Below the pieces are notes generated by a model. It was given only the letters and a program-made list of their open reading frames with translations. It was not told the origin of the DNA and ran no database searches. From Syncephalis fuscata (lineage: Eukaryota; Zoopagomycota; Zoopagomycetes; Zoopagales; Piptocephalidaceae): 25,754 nucleotides of DNA. The stretch covers positions 1-25,754 of the forward strand of contig JAHLTZ010000116.1 of assembly GCA_025786725.1 (NCBI GenBank), read 5' to 3'. Of this stretch, positions 1 through 9,934 are shown piece by piece (position 1 is the stretch's first letter; each line of letters begins with the position of its first letter). Both the position numbers and the translations under genes were made by a program.

Positions 1-385
1 AATATTAATATAATTATTATAAATGTTGTTTATTAAACAGCTACTTCCCTTATAGCTAATCTGACTAAGTAAAAGACATTTTGAACAATTAATATCCTAA
101 TTATAATATATATATATATATGTTAAAGTAATAATAAAGATAACTAATTAATTACATTATTGTATTGATAATTACACATGAATCAATTAATGTTGGATGT
201 AATATTATACATGTTATAGTAATGAGTAAATGTTTAATTGTATTTAAAAGTAAAGGAGTGAAGTAAGTAAATATAAATGTAGGAATCAACATACAATAAC
301 TTATATATACTAATTAATAGACTCATGTAATTTAGTGTCAAAAGACCAAAATTGACATCCTTTACTTGATTGAACTACACATTTG

Positions 386-403
386 TTGTTCTATTAAACA
401 TGG
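386..403 (+). repeat. Dispersed repeat, copy 1
   Basis: The 18-base core TTGTTCTATTAAACATGG occurs here and again at 7130-7147 in the same orientation. On both sides the flanks stay weakly similar: an ACATTT-like stretch before it and a TGGCGAGTGA / TGGGCGATGA-like stretch after it. This suggests a roughly 60-80 bp diverged dispersed repeat rather than a chance match. Its nature is unknown. Confidence 0.45.
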
Positions 404-663
404 TGATAAATGGCGAGTGACATTAAATAATCAAATTGTAATGCTTTGAATACTTTATAACAATAATAATATGGATCAACATTTATTTATTGCTATAATT
501 TATTTATTAGTTATACTATAATAATAAATCACAATAGTTATTGATATAATATTACTCACCGCTCATTATGATTATATATATTAACATGCACTAGGATATA
601 GTCTGTATGCCATCAAAGCTGTTATATACTTTGATTTGCTTAGATTGCTAACATAGTCATTGC

Positions 664-947
664 ACTGACTGCTGTATATGACGAATGTGGTGACCAAATG
701 CTACTAAACTCGCTGCATGCTTTGGTTTGCCATAGATCACCACTGCAGTTGTTTTAAAAGTAGTAGTAGATTGCACTTTTAGTACGGCCACTGAATAACA
801 TTTCAGTACCATACAGTGCGATCTACTACTGTCGCTACTGTATATGCTATTACCAGCACGATCTATAGTGGCAATCTATAGCAAATCAAGGCATATAGTA
901 GCTTTGGCAGCATATGGTCGCTACATTCGTCGTACTGGCAGTTGTGC
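664..947. repeat. Long imperfect palindrome with an extra direct copy
   Basis: The left arm (about 664-797) reads as the imperfect reverse complement of the right arm (about 800-947). The innermost pair is ACTGAA...TTTCAGT around 791-807. Further out, AGTAGTAGATTGCAC (762-776) pairs with GTGCGATCTACTACT (816-830), and GACGAATGTGGTGACC (679-694) pairs with GGTCGCTACATTCGTC (916-931). A further, more diverged copy in direct orientation lies just upstream at about 609-680 (CAAAGCTGTTATATACTTTGATTTGC, compare the reverse complement of 880-907). No ORF and no obvious target-site duplication was seen. It could be a non-autonomous hairpin element (MITE/foldback type) or a rearranged satellite unit. 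Confidence 0.6.
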
Positions 948-2516
948 ATATACAATAGCGTAATCTGCAATGATCCATAGCATAAACAAAGTGTACAACG
1001 AGACTTCACAGCATATGCTCAAAATAACATAAAACAAGCCAGGAATGCACTTACCATGTCAATAAAGCTGCCAAAAGCAACGATCAGAGCAAGGAAAGTG
1101 ATTTGCAAAAAAAGGTCAGATTACAAAAGAGCAATGCAAGTACATAGTGTAAATAGTGTTTGTACATAACTAGTAGTCAGTCAACTACTGACACTATTTA
1201 TATAATACATATAGAGTGTACAAGTATATGCAATGGATATATGCAATCAAGTGTGAAGAAAGAGAAAGGGAAATGTGATGACGTAGATTGTGAGATGTGA
1301 GCCTGTCAGTCAATATTTATAAACAGTCGAGTTTAATTCATTAATAAATGGAGTGTGAAATAATAAAAGTCAATCTACCCAACATGTCGATACATCATAG
1401 AACAGATTAATAGTAAATGAACAAATGCATTGAGAATAAAAGTTATTTACCCCCAAAACTAAGTTATTATTATGAAACATACTCATCAATAAAGTAATGT
1501 ATAATAAAAAGAGTAAAGCCATTTAACATCAAATGTCATTATTATAAAACATACTGTCAATAAATTACTGCGTGTAATAGGAAATACAATCAAAGTCGAT
1601 GTTTTTTAAAGGCAAGTGTAGTCATAGAAGGTGTCATTATTGAAATAATGAAATGTAATTATATTTTAAAAGATGGAGCAATAAATTAATAAATTAAATG
1701 AATAAATAAATAGTGCGATGTTAATGCTAGTAGAAACATGCACAGTATATCCAGTGCAGTGGTCAGTGGTGAACCAAGGCCTTCTGATATCTTACCGTTT
1801 ATTACTATAAGAAATCAAACTGACACTGTTGCATCAACAGCATAATTAAATTATAACATTTTATTGTAAGTAGCATGAAATACTGTTTAACATTTATTAA
1901 CACTGATATTGGATATTAAAGATAGTACTGATTAATTGACACTGATCAATTCAATCGAAGTTAATGTGGCACTGCTTCAACAAACAAACCCCCTCTCAGT
2001 AGTGAAAACTGATTGACAATTTATTGTTCAAATTATTGATCTTTTGTCCCAGTTTGAAGCTAGTGATCAAAGTGAAGTAGCTCATTTATTTACTCAATAT
2101 TTACGTAATAAACGCACTGTTTAAACAATTAACATCTGTTTGTTCAAGATTTAAAGTTTAAACGTGACATTGCCATTAAATAAATGTAGTGCGAATGATG
2201 CTATATTTATTATATTAATTACTATAATCAATAATCAATAATACTAATAAGAATTGTAATACCGTTGACTTTATGATTAACTAAATGAATTAAACAGTAA
2301 AAACTAAACAATAGTTAGCGCAATTGTAATAACAACTAAACAAGTGTTTATTTTAAAATAAAATTTTTATTATGATTATTATACTATCAAACACTAATAC
2401 ATATATATTAATCAGTAATAAAGGAAATGCTATACTCGTAGCACCTTGCGGCTCTGATTTTGACAAATAACATTATCCGGATTATAAATATCACAGGTTT
2501 ATATCGAGTTGTCTGG

Positions 2517-2858
2517 TTAACGTGTCCAGTCGCGTGCATGGTCAATAGCTCGCTCCATGGCCAAATTGCTACGGCGCTGCCATCGGGAAAACGACCAATA
2601 GGCACGCAGTATGGCCCATGTAAGTAGGTCGCGTAGCTTGCCCACGTAGATAAACCATACAAGCTCCCACGCACTCTTGTATGCAATCTTTTGTATATAA
2701 GCAATTAAACGACCTCGCACACGGTCCACCAGTGGCGCGGGACGTCGTTTCTGCTCGAGCAGTGCAATTCGGGCTTCTAGCCGTTTCATTCGGTCATTCA
2801 TTTCTACTAATGTCGTTTCCAGCGAAGTCGCTGGCTGTAATGAGCCCGAAGACGACAT
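2517..2858 (-). CDS. Small coiled-coil / membrane-associated protein, unknown family
   Basis: Single-exon ORF of 113 codons. I do not recognise the family. Residues 12-38 form a short heptad-like helix (ETTLVEMNDRMKRLEARIAL region) followed by a basic, Pro-containing hinge (KRRPAP, 37-42). Residues 45-93 are strongly amphipathic to hydrophobic with many aromatic and basic residues (KSAWELVWFIYVGKL at 61-75, LLTWAILRAYWSF at 78-90), which suits a membrane-surface or tail-embedded helix. There is no signal peptide. The coding region is clearly less AT-rich than its flanks, which is the main argument that it is real. A second ORF in another frame (2408-2704) overlaps it and looks like a shadow. 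The gene stands alone; the next gene starts its 3' end about 440 bp away on the same strand. Function cannot be assigned. Confidence 0.55.
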   Translation of the reverse strand: MSSSGSLQPATSLETTLVEMNDRMKRLEARIALLEQKRRPAPLVDRVRGRLIAYIQKIAYKSAWELVWFIYVGKLRDLLTWAILRAYWSFSRWQRRSNLAMERAIDHARDWTR

Positions 2859-3297
2859 GATTTACTATATTGTAATAAATGATACACGGCTATGATAAGT
2901 TGTTTGCAAAATCAAAGGAAAATAACAAGTATTCGGAATGGGCAACTACCGAAAATAGTCAGCTGATATTAATTATAGCGAGTATGATAAAAGTTGTAAA
3001 CGCAATTTATTTAAGTTGTAATAAACGCTGGTGTGCAGCATAGTAAGTGTATGACGGATATTTATGATTAATTGTTGTATTTTACATCAGTAGCTGTTGC
3101 ATGTCAAGCCACTGTTTGCCAGATATGTATATGTTAAACAATAGTAAAGTTTATGCACATTATATCGTGCAGTTTTAGTGATCAGTGTATCTAATGTGTT
3201 ATTATGGCTGATTTGCTATAAATATTGCCATGGCTTTTGATGCTATCGTTTCATTACAACTATAGCTTGAGCTTGTCCTTTGAAAACAGTACATATG
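2859..3297. other. Intergenic spacer
   Basis: AT-rich spacer between two minus-strand genes. It must contain the upstream region of the 113-aa gene and the 3' flank of the 7TM-RGS gene. The short plus-strand ORF starting at 3225 is antisense to the RGS exon and has no independent support. Confidence 0.5.
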
Positions 3298-5400
3298 TTA
3301 CTTGTAAGACTTCTCGGTATCAGTGTCACCTGTATGAGAAGTGCTGTCAACAACAATACTGTGAGGTACATCGGAAAAGCTGGCAAAGTGTTCGTCCGCT
3401 GAGCGAACAGGATAGCCTGGTCTGTCAATATCATCGCTGCTATCCTGGCCGGCGTTCCATTGCAAGAAGCGCGGATAGGTGTTGTTCAACATTAAAGTCG
3501 ATATTTCGCTGAATGCTGTATCGTATATGCTAACGTGTGGACTACCGTGCTGCATATCTTTTATAATGTCCTTGCGTGTGTCACTTTCGAGATTCAACTC
3601 GTATTCTGCACCCGGAATAATAAATTTGTTGTAAATAGATCGAATTTCCCTTTCTATTCGTTTATTCAACGTCATACTGGCAGCATTGGCATCGATTATA
3701 TTTGATCGATTGCGCCGTGATCCGTTGCCCGATGATGTTCCACCTTGCTTTTTTTCCTGCAATGCTCGAACTCGACGGACTTTGTCGTAGAAAAGCACGT
3801 TTTCCACACTAAAGTCTATAATGGAAAAGACTTTGAACTAAAAGCGATGAATTTGCATTAGTTAATGTTATATTGCATTGCTGTCATGGCTTACTTTTTC
3901 AAATGAAGACGGGTTGGCTAAAGACTCGGTAAATCCAGTTGCTGCTTTGGCAAGCTGATCAAGACGGATAGAATCAATAAGCGGGAAAATATTAGTAGCA
4001 ATATAGCCCATAAATGATGCAATCATCATGCAAGCTGAAAAGCCGTATGACTGCTTGTCAATGTTTTTGTTTTCAAACATGTTATAAATAAATATAGTAA
4101 CACTTGCAAGTGCTACTAAAGCGGTGATAACTGAGACCATTACCAATTCGTTACGAATATAAAAAGCATCATTTACACTACTTAGCGGAAATATTACCAT
4201 CCATATCAGTACGCCAACAAAAGCCGCAGGAATTGCATACATAATTAGATATGCTGCCGAATTATAGCAATACACCGCCGTACTTGGAATGATATCTGGA
4301 AGTGGAGTTAGAAATAGCTGAATAAGCGCTGTAACTGCCAAGTTTGCCATCAAAATTATAGCTAATACACGCAGAATAAATTGCGTACGAGCCCAATGTC
4401 GGTGTCGATAAATCCACGTAGAAAATTGCTTTTCTGGCTTTACTGCCAAAAAGTCAAACTGTATATTTTTTGATAATGGTGATTCAGGACTCCATTGAGC
4501 TGATTCGTTTGTCTTTGTCCGTCTAAGTGCTTTTGAAGCAAGCGTATTATCTGTAGCTGCCAATTCGTCGTCATTTTTTGATTTGCAAATTTCATTGGTC
4601 TGTGTTTGACAAACAGTGGGAGATGATGGCTGCGACTCATCTGTTTGGCTATTTGTGGAAAGCGTATTGCTACTTGTTGGTCGGTTGGTCGAGCAACAGC
4701 CGTCCATTTCAACAAGATCAATCTGACTGGTAAACGTTTCATTTGAATCTAATCTTTCGCTATTTGATGAAGATTTTGTTTTCTTCCTAAGTAGACGTGT
4801 TGATGGTGTTGGCTTTAGCCTAACGGTAAAGCTTTTTAAAAGCAATGTTAAACGTCCAGAATGCCGTTGCAGGTGTTCTCGCGATCTCCACGCCTTGTGC
4901 TGTCGACGTCGTTGCTGGCCATATCCTGGTGATGTTATATGTCCCGTTTTTAGACTCATTTTACGCTGGCGTTCACTTTTGATATGTGCTCCCTCCGTGT
5001 CTGAATCTGACTCGATCGATAGTCCCGATGTTTCTGAAAGATTGCGCGTCATTCGATAGCGTGCCTCGCTAACACGATACAAGAAAATCACACGCACTGC
5101 TCTGGCAACAATGCTAGCACAGTGTAGAGATGTCGATACCGCAAGAATCCATATGTCGACCATGCAATTAATCGGTGTTGTAACAACCAATCGAAGTATT
5201 GACAAGCAGATGATTGTATAAAGGGAAAATCCCGATATTAACGACAATAGCGCGCCTCGATGTCGTATTCCTGGCAAGTGTCGGTACCTATAAATGAGCG
5301 CATTTGGAATGCCCATGATGCACATGAGGCCAGCCACAATGCCTATATATAACGCCCAGCCATTATTCGATGGCTCATTATCAGAGTGATCCATTGCCAC
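3298..5400 (-). CDS. Seven-transmembrane receptor fused to an RGS domain
   Basis: Two exons, 5400-3895 and 3837-3298, joined across a 57-nt phase-0 intron (GTAAGC donor, CTAATG branch-like site, TTTTAG acceptor), giving 681 aa. Seven hydrophobic segments lie near residues 15-38, 49-73, 79-108, 340-364, 376-404, 418-441 and 452-476. There is no signal peptide. Splicing creates an uninterrupted RGS start: FTESLANPSSFEK, then FKVFSIIDFSVENVLFYDK, with the typical E514-N515 pair. The RGS domain spans about 490-627 and carries a polar insert (QGGTSSGNGS, about 533-542). RGS domains speed GTP hydrolysis by G-alpha, so the protein should sit in a membrane and couple sensing to G-protein shut-off, as in plant AtRGS1 and fungal GprK-type proteins. 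The segment between TM3 and TM4 is about 230 residues, Ser/Thr-rich and basic, which is unusually long. A 54-residue acidic tail follows the RGS domain. The first ATG, MAMDHSDN, is chosen as start. Confidence 0.9.
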
Positions 5401-7129
5401 CTATTAGTTTACTATTATGATTATTATGATTATTATGATTAAGTTCTATATTTGATATTGTTGTTTTCTGTGATAGGCGTGCTGATTTAATACGCTAGCA
5501 TAGGTAAGGTTACACTACTATTAAACGGTAGCAGTAACGACCAAAATTGGTGACGCTCTTTTGTTTATGTTGCTTAGCGTTTGAAGTTACAGAAACTGAA
5601 AACCAACAACAAATACAGATAGAGTGATATAAACAAATAAGCCGGTATAAATAACGAATCAATTAAACGAAATCAAGAATAAGAAAGAGGAACAGAAAGA
5701 GCTAGAGGCACATGAGCGACAGACAGACAGAGCAGGTAGTAAAGCTAAGGTGACCCTTAGGATAATAAAACAGGTTATAGCCTGAATAAACATTGGGCTG
5801 GTCAGTAAAAGCATGGAGCAATGCAAAGTGTCAGATTGCCCTTTTTTCAAATGATTGTGCGGTGGTGGTGTACAAGAATACGCATGGTCGATGGTCGGAC
5901 GACAGTCAAGTCAAGGTCGGTACGCATGGCAGCGTCCGTGTAATCAAGCGTAAATCATCACAGTAGCGCTCTATCCGTAACATGCTTAAATGGAGATATT
6001 TCATCCAACTTTAAAAGCAGTTGCATAAAACAGCACGCCATTTTGCTATACTACTTTAAGTAGTGGTAGTCGGGGCAATTGGCACAATCTATATCAGGCA
6101 TGGTGTGGTTGATGCATTCAATGCAGCATATGCTGCAACTAATGCAGTAGATCATAGAATAAAACTGCTATGTATGATTGGATGCACAAAACTCATGCAG
6201 CCTTCCTTCGCATTCTGTCTAGAATTCTTTGTCCGTACAATAGACACAAGCACATGTGATTATGGCAGCTACTTAATGCATACTAAACTATTAAAGTAAC
6301 ATACCATTGTCGTGCCCTGTCATATTGTTGCGCAAATAGCCCGACAATGTATGATGTGTGGAATAGGTGGTTCGTGATGGATGGAAACGCTCTTGGAATA
6401 TATTACAAGCAACCGGTTTGGTGGCCGAGACTTTTTTACATTCCGAATGGCCTGATGTATCTATGGTCCAATGTTCTAGCCTTTTAGCTAAAATATCCTA
6501 TTTGTCTTCATTTACTACGGCCATATGACCTTCATCGAGTAAATGGTTGTTCTGTAGATGAGGTGCATATTTGACTTGCGAAATCCGGTTGTAATGAACG
6601 GTTTTACTAATATTAGTACAGAAATGACCTCATAGACAATGCATCACGTCAGGTCTGGACAATTGTATACAAGCCCCAACTTATCCAGCACAAAGCAAGT
6701 CTATATTTTTTATGTATATTTGGTAAATACAATAGTGATGTCTAGTTGTTATAGATGAATCTAGTATATATATTCTACTATTCTGCACGTACAGCTACAA
6801 ACATAACCAGCAATCTAGCCAATAAATGGTAATGGTAATTTTTTTTATTTTAAATATTAGCATGTTAGAATGCAAATGTCTATACTTGCGCTATATATTT
6901 AATAGTAATACCAATGACTTTCTATGATAGTGTTATTGCAATAATGCATATGTACTATGTACTATTTAATCTTTAGTCTTGAATCCTGACAGTCATTTAA
7001 TAAATACAATGTGTTAATCGCATAATACACAATATACCATTTAACATTATTGTGCTTATCTGTCTTTTATTGCCAATGTATTGACCATTTACTATTATTT
7101 GGTGGCTAAATGGCTACATTTAACAACGC

Positions 7130-7147
7130 TTGTTCTATTAAACATGG
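7130..7147 (+). repeat. Dispersed repeat, copy 2
   Basis: Second copy of the 18-base core found at 386-403, in the same orientation and with weakly similar flanks (ACATTTAACAACGC before, GGGCGATGAGAAATGTCA after). Confidence 0.45.
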
Positions 7148-7989
7148 AATTGGGCGATGAGAAATGTCAGGGTCCAAAATAGTCATCATTATAGATTTAC
7201 TATCCACTATGCATATATCTAGTACACATGTATCCTTTATCCATATATATATATATCGCTTCCATTGTACCTCCATACTACCATAAATATCATTTCATAA
7301 TATATTAGACACATTCTATTTGTTATATACTTGAGCATATTTTACTTTTTCCATTCATACTCTTACATTCTATAATATCAACACCGCTACTCGTACTCTT
7401 TCCATTGTAGATTCAGTCAATGGTATATAATTTTATTATGCATTGACTATATGCTATCTAGAGCCGTTTTCCATTTGTCGCTAGCTTTAGTATTTATAAA
7501 TCTCAACTCATCTCGCTAATTTACTCATCAGTCTATATTCACTATAGCTTCAGCATTTCTATTTACCCTTTTTTCATTATATATTCATTCTACCGTATAC
7601 CATCCTATTGTCTACTAACCACCATCTATTGATGGTCACTATTTGCCTACTACTAACTGTATTTATTGTAGATTTCAATTCAGTACACTCATTCATTTAT
7701 ATAAATTATAGCTTCGCCATTATTATTAGCACATCTCTCTTGTCCACTCATTCTGTTTATGCTTTATTAATAAAATAGTTATTTATATATCAGTGCACAT
7801 GTTATAGCCTTAGACAGCAAGGTGTGGTGCAGCTAGTTAACAGGAATGGCAGCCAATACATAGAGTAATAGCCGCTGTACAGACATTCTACTAAACCACT
7901 CCTATTATTCGTACACTTGTTCTATTTATAACAAAGCCCAGTTACATCTATAAAAGCACTATTGCACGTCTTAATAGCCATAAGGCAAT

Positions 7990-8033
7990 ATAGCAGCAAC
8001 AGCAACAATAACAGCAACAACAGCAACAACAAA
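7990..8033. repeat. CAA/CAG trinucleotide-rich run
   Basis: Imperfect (CAA/CAG)n run in intergenic DNA about 320 bp upstream of the next start codon. On the minus strand it would read as poly-Leu in a 63-codon ORF, which is a composition artefact rather than a gene. Confidence 0.6.
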
Positions 8034-8354
8034 TGGACTAGTCGCATGTTGCTTGTTGGCCACGTTTTACACCACGCGATATAATTTACGCTATAACACC
8101 CGCGTGCTAACATAGGTTGTCACTACTACTCAACACTAAATAGTTGCCACGGTAAACTGGCCACTTTCATATACAGTAACAACGAGCTATTCATATCATG
8201 GGGGATGGATGAAGTGCAGCAAGGTGAACGTGACCACTACTCTCGCTCTCACTACCACCACCAGTATCTTTTACCTTTATTCATTTCCATCTCTTCATCT
8301 ATAGTCATTCCTCTAAACACATTGCCTTATTCTACAACTACACTATAGCGTATT

Positions 8355-9569
8355 ATGGCCGCGCCAGATTATCGTATTTCTAAAGTGGGCGTTTTATGTA
8401 AAGACTGCGGCCAAGATGTAGGTCCATACCCGACGCGACATCGTTGTGGTGCATCAGATGCACCGTCACTGTCCTCAACGTCGCGCGATAGCGTTAATAG
8501 CAGCGGTCACTCACTGGCCCCGCCTTCACTGGCCCCACCGCGACCCGGGCTGCCCGGCCGGTCGAATACCGGTGGCCGATACGGTGGCCGAACAGCCCCG
8601 TCGTCAGCTAGCAGTAGTGGCAACACCACCGCAGCAGGAGGCAGTTCACTAAGAGCCGGTGCCGGCCGCTGGAATCGACTGGCCGGTCAGTCGGCACCCT
8701 CTTCAAACCAGCAGGTGCATGGTTCGGGCAGTGGCACCGAAGACGAAGGACCAAATAGCGGTAATAATACATCGTTATGGGGCAAATTCCGTGCAGCTAC
8801 TGCTTGGAATAATGATGCATCGGACGCGAGTGGCTCCGAACGAGGTAAGATAGCCTATAAACGATAGATAATATTTATTTATTAACATTATAACAATAAT
8901 AACAACAACACCGTTAGGCGATGAAGAAACGGGAGAAGCAGGACCACCTCAATCAACAAGTTCTGGTAAAAAGCTATGGGGAAAGATTATGGGCAGTGGC
9001 GATAATGAAAAGTCTGAAGAACCTGGTAAGCAATTGCCATAGAATATACTATATTTAATTAACAACTATTTAACTTTTATATTTTATTAGACTCTGATAC
9101 ATCTGATTATGAAGGCGAATCACATGTTACACGACTACTTAAATCATATTATCGTGAAAGATATCCAGAAGCACAATTACCGGGCTGGTTGACACATCCA
9201 CCACCAGATCTATACCGTCCATTTGGTGGTATGGGCAGAGAACGACCCGTATCGAGTTCATCATCCTTTTCACCACAACATACGCAAGTACCTATAGGAT
9301 TTGGGCATGAACACCGACGCAGTCAAGATAATACAAACACCAATACCAGTAGTAATAGTAGGAATAGTGTGGGCAGTGCAAGCAATATGTATGGCCAGTC
9401 ATCATTGTCACCGACAAATCAGTCCTATGAATCACCTGCATTGGCGGATTCGGCTAAATATGCGCGTGGATCAAGTGGTACGCTGCCACCCGCTCCATCA
9501 CGTCGCCCCACTCGACAACGCGTCAATGTACGTCGAGATGCAGGTGCCTTCTTCAACGACGATAATTAA
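8355..9569 (+). CDS. Mso1-like protein with N-terminal zinc-knuckle motif
   Basis: Three exons, 8355-8844, 8918-9025 and 9091-9569, spliced by two phase-1 GT-AG introns (73 and 65 nt), giving 358 aa. Residues 15-31 hold C15-x2-C18-x10-H29-x-C31, a possible zinc knuckle. A long Ser/Gly/Pro-rich stretch follows. LWGK occurs twice, at 141-144 and 183-186. Then comes GESHVTRLLKSYYRER (208-223) with LPGWL (229-233). That order (LW-K, a helix ending in YY, then PGWL) resembles the Sec1-binding region of yeast Mso1, which attaches to Sec1 and helps SNARE-dependent vesicle fusion at the plasma membrane. I infer a similar role. The knuckle is not part of yeast Mso1. The C-terminus is basic (RRPTRQRVNVRR) and ends FFNDDN. 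The start is the first ATG after a pyrimidine-rich leader. It converges with SEC16, with 365 bp between stop codons. The gene model is strong; the function is moderate. Confidence 0.8.
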
Positions 9570-9934
9570 TACACTTGGGATAAGAAAATGCATCCAATGC
9601 CGTTTAGTTCGTTTAGTTTAACCAACCAACTCCTCTCCAGCTAGTTCATTTAATCACGCGCGCTCTCTTTCTCTCTCTCCTCACCTCCTCCTATTTCTCG
9701 TTTGAAGTCAGTATGAAGTAGTATTGTATAATCGTCATACTTTTGATGATCATTGGTATATACGCTAGAAAAGAATAAGCGTTAATACACAAAGACACAC
9801 TAGAAAATTAAAACATGAATACGTTATTTTTAATCACTCATTGCCAATAGTAATAATATTAGTAAAGTAATATAGTAGTTAATTATAAAGAAAAAGGTTG
9901 ATTCAATAATAAATCAATAAATGATAGTGGTGAT
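9570..9934. other. Convergent 3' spacer
   Basis: Lies between the stop codons of the Mso1-like gene (+) and SEC16 (-). It contains a CT-rich run at about 9658-9700 and several A/T-rich stretches that could carry both poly(A) sites. No gene seen. Confidence 0.55.

Larger units (their letters stand above)
1..2516. other. AT-rich region without a recognised gene
   Basis: I see no open frame with exon-like structure on either strand here. The sequence is dominated by A/T with short (TA)n runs, for example near 109-121. What stands out is a long imperfect palindrome at about 664-947, a segment at 386-403 that recurs at 7130-7147, and two loosely similar neighbouring stretches (about 1465-1500 and 1535-1569, sharing an ATTATTATxAAACATACT-like core). 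It may hold the 3' flank of the small minus-strand gene at 2517 and otherwise looks intergenic. Confidence 0.6.
5401..8354. other. Intergenic region between divergent genes
   Basis: This 2.9-kb stretch lies between the 5' ends of the 7TM-RGS gene (-) and the Mso1-like gene (+), so it should hold both promoters. Three copies of ATTATTATG-like units sit at about 5412-5441, just upstream of the receptor start. A small island richer in G/C lies at about 5860-5955. The plus-strand frame at 6063-6299 and a short one at about 6376-6486 look protein-like in places but have no supported start, splice sites or family match. A CAA/CAG-rich run lies at about 7990-8033. I see no RNA gene. Confidence 0.5.

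Noticed and set aside
2408-2704. 98-codon minus-strand ORF overlapping the small coiled-coil gene
   Set aside because: It covers the same bases in another frame, has no recognisable features and runs into AT-rich flank. The 113-codon frame has a better helix pattern and a proper start.
3225-3512. Plus-strand 95-codon ORF
   Set aside because: Mostly antisense to the RGS exon, Cys-rich by chance, with no splice or family support.
6063-6299. 78-codon plus-strand ORF
   Set aside because: Opens right after a stop with a non-ATG-like start; no domain, no splice context and no neighbouring exons. Kept only as a note in the intergenic entry.
7922-8113. Poly-Leu minus-strand ORF
   Set aside because: Produced by a CAA/CAG run read on the other strand; no coding signal outside the run.
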